Shown here: piece by piece, positions 58,681 to 64,000 of the stretch | Numbering within the stretch: position 1 is the first letter of the stretch | Layout: the number at the start of each line of letters is the position of its first letter | Assembly (NCBI GenBank): GCA_963920765.1 | Contig: OY987243.1 | Span: 6,634,001 to 6,698,000 of the forward strand | DNA length: 64,000 nucleotides | Direction: 5' to 3' | From: Ulota crispa | Lineage: Eukaryota; Streptophyta; Bryopsida; Orthotrichales; Orthotrichaceae | The notes under the pieces: model-generated | Seen by the model: the letters and a program-made list of their open reading frames with translations, nothing else | Database searches by the model: none | What the model was told of the DNA's origin: nothing | Translations under genes and position numbers: made by a program

Positions 58681-60922
58681 CTCCTACAACACTCCAATCT
58701 TAGGAACAAGAATGTAGATGACGGAACAACACACTTAGATTGACTAACTGACAGATAGTGGTACTGCGCCTAGAGATGTTGTAGGAAAAACACTAGATCT
58801 ATTGTTAGCCTAGACAGGCAGCAAATGCAAATAAGAATTGAGGTAAGTAGTTAGCTTTGCCTGCAATCTTGTGAAATCTCATAGCTCTAGTAGATGCATA
58901 AACACTTGTCTGACGAAGCAACAAAATCTAAAAATTTAATGGATTAGGCTTTGGGAAAGCCTCCTGGCACGAACACACTAAAATGTGAGTGCTCCAAAAC
59001 GCACCTTGGGATAAATGCAAAATACAAACGGGTTCTAGGTGTAAAAAAAAGAAAAGGGGAAAAAATGCATTATAGTAAATCCAATCTAAAATGCCTTCCA
59101 AACAATGAATATCTTTTTAAAATTTTGATTTTTTATGTGTTTGTTTTTAAACTTAACTAGATAGAAGGGAGAAGTAAAAAGCACTCAAGTGGATATTTTG
59201 CAAGTAGAGTTTAGTTTGTCAAAGTGGGAAAAAACTAAAGAAAAAGGGGAGGGTTGGTTCACCATACCTTATTCGTGTGAGTTGTGGAGTCCTCGTTGGG
59301 GTCAAGCGCTCTCCAACGCTAATACTTTAGGTCAGATCGTCCAACAAGTCCATTGTGCTTTACTCTACCTTTTACCACTCTCTCCTCCTAAATCCTCTCT
59401 TGTCTTGTCTCCTCTCTTTGTAACCTTTGTTAGTAGATCCTTCAATTGCTAATATTTTGTTGTGTTGTGATTTATTTCTAAAACTCAATAGTTAATAAAA
59501 CATGACACCTTTGCCTTTTCCAATGGCAAGAGAACAAAAACACCCACTACCCTCTAGCTTCCCTAGTCAATAAAGTATGACGACATAGAAGGATGTTTAT
59601 GAGGGCAAAACAAAAGGAAAAGAAAGCCAACGATCCTATTTTGCATAAGAGTAATATTACTTTCTCCTTTTTTCCTACATATCATCACTTTTTCTTCTCT
59701 CATTCATTTGTGTTGTTGTGTTTGTGTTGTGCTTTCTAAACTTAGTTTTATTTTCCTCTTTCCTTTGCTTTGAGCTTAAATGAGTAGAATTGTTTTGGGA
59801 GAGAAGAAGGAAGAACCGAATATTATAGCTCCTCCTTTAAGTTTGCTACTCTCATTTGTGGATTATGAGGTAATCACCAAAATTTTAAGCAGTGATTAGT
59901 CCGGCACTTTCTCTTCTCCTTTTTATGGCCAAACCCTAGCTTGCATTCAGGTCTGGCTTTCTTCTCAGCCCCTGCCTCTGCTGAGCTTTCACTGACTAGA
60001 GCCTTCGAGCTCTAACCCAGCAGCTTCAGCACTAGAACTACAGTCCCACAGCCCGTCAGCAGCTGGATTCGGCACCCTTATACGTTGTCTTCGGCAGCTG
60101 CGCTTGTTCTTGCAGCGCCGCGTGACGCGGCCGGGGCTCCGCTCATCTCTTAGTCCTCCGAGTCTGTTGCTGCCCCTCGTTTTGCTCTTCGTCTTGGCTC
60201 CTCGTTGTTGGGACCTCAATGCTGGCCCCTTGGGGTTTCGGTACAGCAGCTCTACTGCTGCCCTCTTTTCTGGTCCAGGGCTTCACCCTTTCTCAAGACT
60301 CGAACTTAAACCATTTCTTCTCTCTAATTTGAAAACTTGACTTATGAGCTAAGTCTTAGAAAATGTTCAAAGAAATAATGGAAAGAAAAGATTTGGAGTC
60401 CTGAGGTCCCGAAAGAAAAGATTTGGAGTCCTGAGGTCCCGACAGAGAGAAAGTCAAACATGAAGAAACTTTAACTCACTAAGACTGGCCATGTCAAATT
60501 AGACCTGTCCTAACTGACAAAACAAAGAAAGAAATAAAAACTAAAACTGGAGATTGTCAGGGCAACTTAGCTATGTCTTAAACCAATTTTAGGGATATGA
60601 AAGTAAAGAAAAGACTCCACATGGACTTTAGGAGATCTTGGCCAGCGGTATTGCCAGTCAGAGCTAAGATTCCCTTAGGATTAGTATGACTAAAAAAAAG
60701 ACAAAAGAAACAAAGAAGAATGCTAGTGCCAAATTGGCTCTAGACAGGTTAGTATGGAAACGACAAAGGAGAATAGAGAAATGATGAGGATGTCAAGGCC
60801 TAACTGGCCCTAGACAAGTTATTACAAAGCCAAAAAAAAGGAACACAAGAGAAAATAATGCACTTTTAATGCCCTAAAGGCCTGAAAGGACCCACAGGTT
60901 CTTCAATGCCTATTTCTATAAC
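58681..60922. other. Mixed intergenic sequence with a GC-rich island and a 30-bp duplication
   Basis: No gene is recognised. 59950-60260 is GC-rich, with open frames on both strands but no domain. At 60381-60440 a 30-base unit starting GAAAGAAAAGATTTGGAGTC is duplicated perfectly in tandem. Confidence 0.4.
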
Positions 60923-61863
60923 TTAACCCCTAAATGCCCAAGTAGTTTTCTCCAGTGAAAGTCATTGTTAACTACCACTTTGGGGGGCATGAGTAGAAAA
61001 GTAGGAAATAAAGTTTGTTTTGCAAATCCAACCATAGGATCTTGCCTTAGACTAGAAGAGGTACTTGTGGGAAAATATCAGGTCATTCTAGATGGAGAGG
61101 AGGGAGATATTTATATCTAAAGTGAAAAGAAAGGTTTCTTTTTATGTGTCCAAAAAAAATCAGAAGCCTTTGTCCACACTTACAATGAAAAAAATTACTC
61201 TACACAAAGTTGAGGTTTATTTTTTCCATGTAGCAGACCAAGTTAAGTATGTGTGGGAGAATTTTCAAATCAATCGGAACTATACAACACATGGGGGAAA
61301 ATAGTAAGTAAAAAGAAGTAGAAAATGAGTCAAATCACTAAATTGTTAAGAATTAATTATTAAAATGAAAAAATGAAAATCCCAATGGTTATAATGTTGT
61401 GATAAACAATCTACTTCCTTAGGTTTAGTTTTTTTTTCCAAAATATTGAAAATTGTGGAAAATAAAGGACTTCAAAGTTTATTTTAGAGGAGAGAATCCA
61501 TAATTGCCCACAAACTAAAACATCTCATAACTTTCATCTCATCGATTGAAGTTGAATGATTCAAAGCTTTCCACATATAAAAAAATCTAAAGAACCAATT
61601 TCAGATTTCTATTTTTAGAACATACAAATTTTGAAGAAGTTTTTGGGCTGCCTAGATTGCCCTCCCTCCCCCAAGCAGTAGAACTTCTTGCATATCTTGT
61701 TTGTCAAATGTCAAAATGACAAAAAAATTAGATTCCCGAGTAGGTATTGGAATTCCCCACCTTCAATAAAAGTTTAAAAAATCTCAAAAACTAGATTAGC
61801 TATAGGTACATGTCCAAAATCTCAACTGTACCCCTGGGAGACAACTAGGCCTTTAGGAGTTAA
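60923..61863. mobile_element. PiggyBac-like MITE (0.9-kb subfamily)
   Basis: TTAACCCCTAAATGCCCAAG starts at 60923. The right end, CTAGGCCTTTAGGAGTTAA, closes at 61863. Left-end sequence (ATCCAACCATAGGATCTTG, CTCTACACAAAGTTGAGG) is shared with 8994, 48208 and 50771, and right-end sequence (TTGTCAAATGTCAAAATG, ATAGGTACATG) with 14690-14871. The middle matches 39015-39872 and 40739-41648 in inverted orientation. It therefore links the small elements to the long unit at 50771-54905. Confidence 0.78.
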
Positions 61864-64000
61864 ACAAGGAAGAAGGCTCAAAAAACAAGGTGGACACAAA
61901 AATAGACTAGAACTTGTATTCTAATTATCCAAAAAACTTGACACAACAACAAAGATTCTTCACAACTAACAATGGGGGTGGTATGAGAGTAAAGATAGGC
62001 TCTCTTATACTTTTTCAATGCCCTCTCCTCAAGTTTATCCTATGATATTTCAAAAAGTTACCTAATTCTACTCTACCTAATAAAAAATAGTAAAAAATAG
62101 TAAAAAATAATAAATATTGACCATACCAAGGGTAACTTTTGGAAAACAACTCCAAATGATAAAAAATGATGCCATTGGATTCCTTGGCCCCAAAATAGTT
62201 GATTTTGGATTTAAGAACTTCAAATTCCAAGCTATAGATCATTGAGAATCTACAAAGAAGGGTTAGGGGTGGATGGATGAAAATTCCAGAATTGAGAGTT
62301 CATCCCAAATTATGAAATTGACTTCCCGAGGTCTTCTAAAGTTGTTGACAAAGTCGGAAAGCACTCCTTGTTTCCGTCAATTGGACTCCGGATGGTTGAT
62401 CTCTTGCAATTTGTCGTACGTAAATTCTTGGTTTCAGCTGTCGGTTATTGTTTGGGGCCTTGCCACTATCGGAATCTTCTGAAGTTTGTCAGAGCGCTCT
62501 AGTAACTTTGGAAACTGTAACAAAAAATTTGGCGGGTTTTTACTGCTGAATGCTGAATTCCTGTGGTATTTAAACCGGAAATTCAATTGGTGAACCATCC
62601 GAAACTAGGTCTTCCATTGTGTGGAAGGATCCGGGAATTTTTGTGGATCCTTCCACAGGGTTCCACAAAACAAGTTAAGTTAATCATCAACTAATGGGAC
62701 ACGGTCAAATGGATTAAGCTAGCTTTGCCGTGTAATTTCCCGACTGATAATCATGCCAAGAATGCAAACAACTAATATGGCACAAACAAAGGGGTTAAGC
62801 CAGCTTTGCTGGGTAATTTTCCAGCAAATAATCACGCCAAGAAGATAAACAAATAATGGGGCACGGTCAAAGGAGTTAAGCCAGCTTTGCCGTGTAATTT
62901 CCCAACGGATAATCACGCCAAAAAGTGAACATGCTAAATTACTAGGGCCGTAAGGGGAATTGAGTTTGGATCTGGTTTTGCTGTTCCTCAATCCCTCTTC
63001 CTAACTAACTCTTGAGGCTGGATATGACTGTTTTTAGAATCTGGTGTTGCTTTTCCAAATTCTCTTTTCTTACTATTCTTGGGGCCTAGTAGGTTACTTT
63101 TCATTGCCTACTTGTTAGAATAGGGATCTAGGGTTCAATTATAGGTCATGCCTTGAAAGTCCCATAATCTTTTATTTTTGATTAAATTAGTGAACTTTGG
63201 TATAAAACAAGCTAGGGTAAACTAGGTATAGCTAGCTGTTTGTTGTTTCGCTCGTAATCTCATTTTTAGTGGTTTTCTGATGAAAATTGCTCTTCAAAAT
63301 AATTAAAATCCCATAAAAAAAAGTTTTGAGACCTTGGTGCTGAACTAGGGGCTCACAATAACGTACATTTAAATGTCAAAATATTGAATACACTGGTATA
63401 ATATTATTTATTTGGTTTCGGGAAAGGTTGAGCATATACTCTGAGTATTCATTTGACGTAGTTCTTAAATTTTCTTTGTTCTCTGATTTAGCTTAGTACT
63501 CCTACCATTTTAAGATTTCATCTCACCTCAAGTTTTTGTAGCATTAATTTAGTAAAAAACTTTTGATTTTTTTGTTTGTTTTTGTGTTTTTCATTTTTTC
63601 ATGTGTAGCTAAGAGTCCATTATAACCTTCCCTTTGATCCCAAAGTTATTCTAGCATGATTTTTTTTTTTTTTTTTTCCTTTTTTTAATCTTTTCGTATG
63701 AAGGTGAGGACATCCTATCATTATCATCCATCTTAAAATTTTCCCAGCTTTTAAGCATGTGGATTTTTTATTTTTGTTTTTACCATGTTAAGCTTTGTAA
63801 AATCATGGATATTGGATTTTCTTTCATCTCAATTTTATCCTAACTTCCAGCTAGTGGAATTTCCTCTTTTTCTATTCTTTAGATTTGCCTTAATTTATTT
63901 TCTTTGTATGAAAAATATATAAAGATAAATAATAATTTGCAAATTGAATATGAAATGTACACGCCCAGTGTTTTTATATACCAAGTATAAGTAAAAGTGC
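61864..64000. other. AT-rich sequence with an 81-bp tandem repeat and a perfect hairpin
   Basis: At about 62690-62925 an 81-base unit containing TTAAGCCAGCTTTGC and ATAATCACGCCAA is present three times (TTAAGC at 62714, 62795, 62876). At 62620-62632 TGTGGAAGGATCC is perfectly inverted at 62645-62657 with a 12-base loop. No gene is recognised up to the window end. Confidence 0.5.

Noticed and set aside
1..64000. tRNA, rRNA or CRISPR-like arrays
   Set aside because: I saw no cloverleaf with conserved tRNA boxes, no rRNA sequence and no regularly spaced repeats. The tandem repeats at 4.4 and 62.7 kb have no unique spacers.

Overview
The window is nuclear DNA of a streptophyte: a charophycean green alga or an early-diverging land plant. 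The evidence is three intron-containing genes of plant families, with GT-AG introns whose acceptors are nearly all GCAG or CAG: a TIR1/COI1-like F-box protein, a UIM-plus-OTU deubiquitinase, and a class II starch synthase with a plastid-targeting leader. Plant-type MITEs (Stowaway-, Emigrant- and Harbinger-like) support this. I cannot name the species.

Layout. 1-941 is a fairly GC-rich upstream region. 966-4081 (+) is the F-box/LRR receptor-like gene in four exons. 5.6-17.9 kb is AT-rich repeat sequence. 18.4-21.2 kb (+) is the OTU gene, with nine coding exons. 21.2-26.6 kb is intergenic and contains a 1.3 kb palindrome. 26.7-31.7 kb (-) is the starch synthase gene, with nine coding exons, convergent with the OTU gene. 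From 32.3 kb to the end I find no intact gene, only transposon relics and AT-rich sequence.

The dominant hidden structure is a large set of piggyBac-like elements. About 18 units begin TTAACCCC(T) and end (A)GGGGTTAA or a close variant, so they carry the TTAA target site of piggyBac. Their first 17-24 bases form terminal inverted repeats of two kinds, TTAACCCCTAAAGGACCA and TTAACCCCTAA(A/G)(C/T)GCCCAAG. Several abut and share one TTAA. In the middle of the set, on the minus strand at about 52.67-53.87 kb, lies a decayed piggyBac-family transposase with many stops, frameshifts and two catalytic Asp-to-Asn changes. It sits inside a 4.1 kb unit (50771-54905) with the same ends, so this is a plausible dead autonomous ancestor of the small elements.

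Other mobile DNA: a Harbinger/Tourist-like MITE (TTA duplication) in an intron of the F-box gene; two nearly identical Stowaway-like MITEs, one in an OTU intron and one in a starch synthase intron; another Stowaway-like and an Emigrant-like MITE near 15 kb; a TA-flanked family ending AGGTAG; a TA-flanked family ending GGGGGTTT; and several long foldback elements. The three genes are not in one pathway. Coordinates of exons were derived by hand from splice signals, reading-frame phase and family similarity recalled from knowledge; no alignment program was run.
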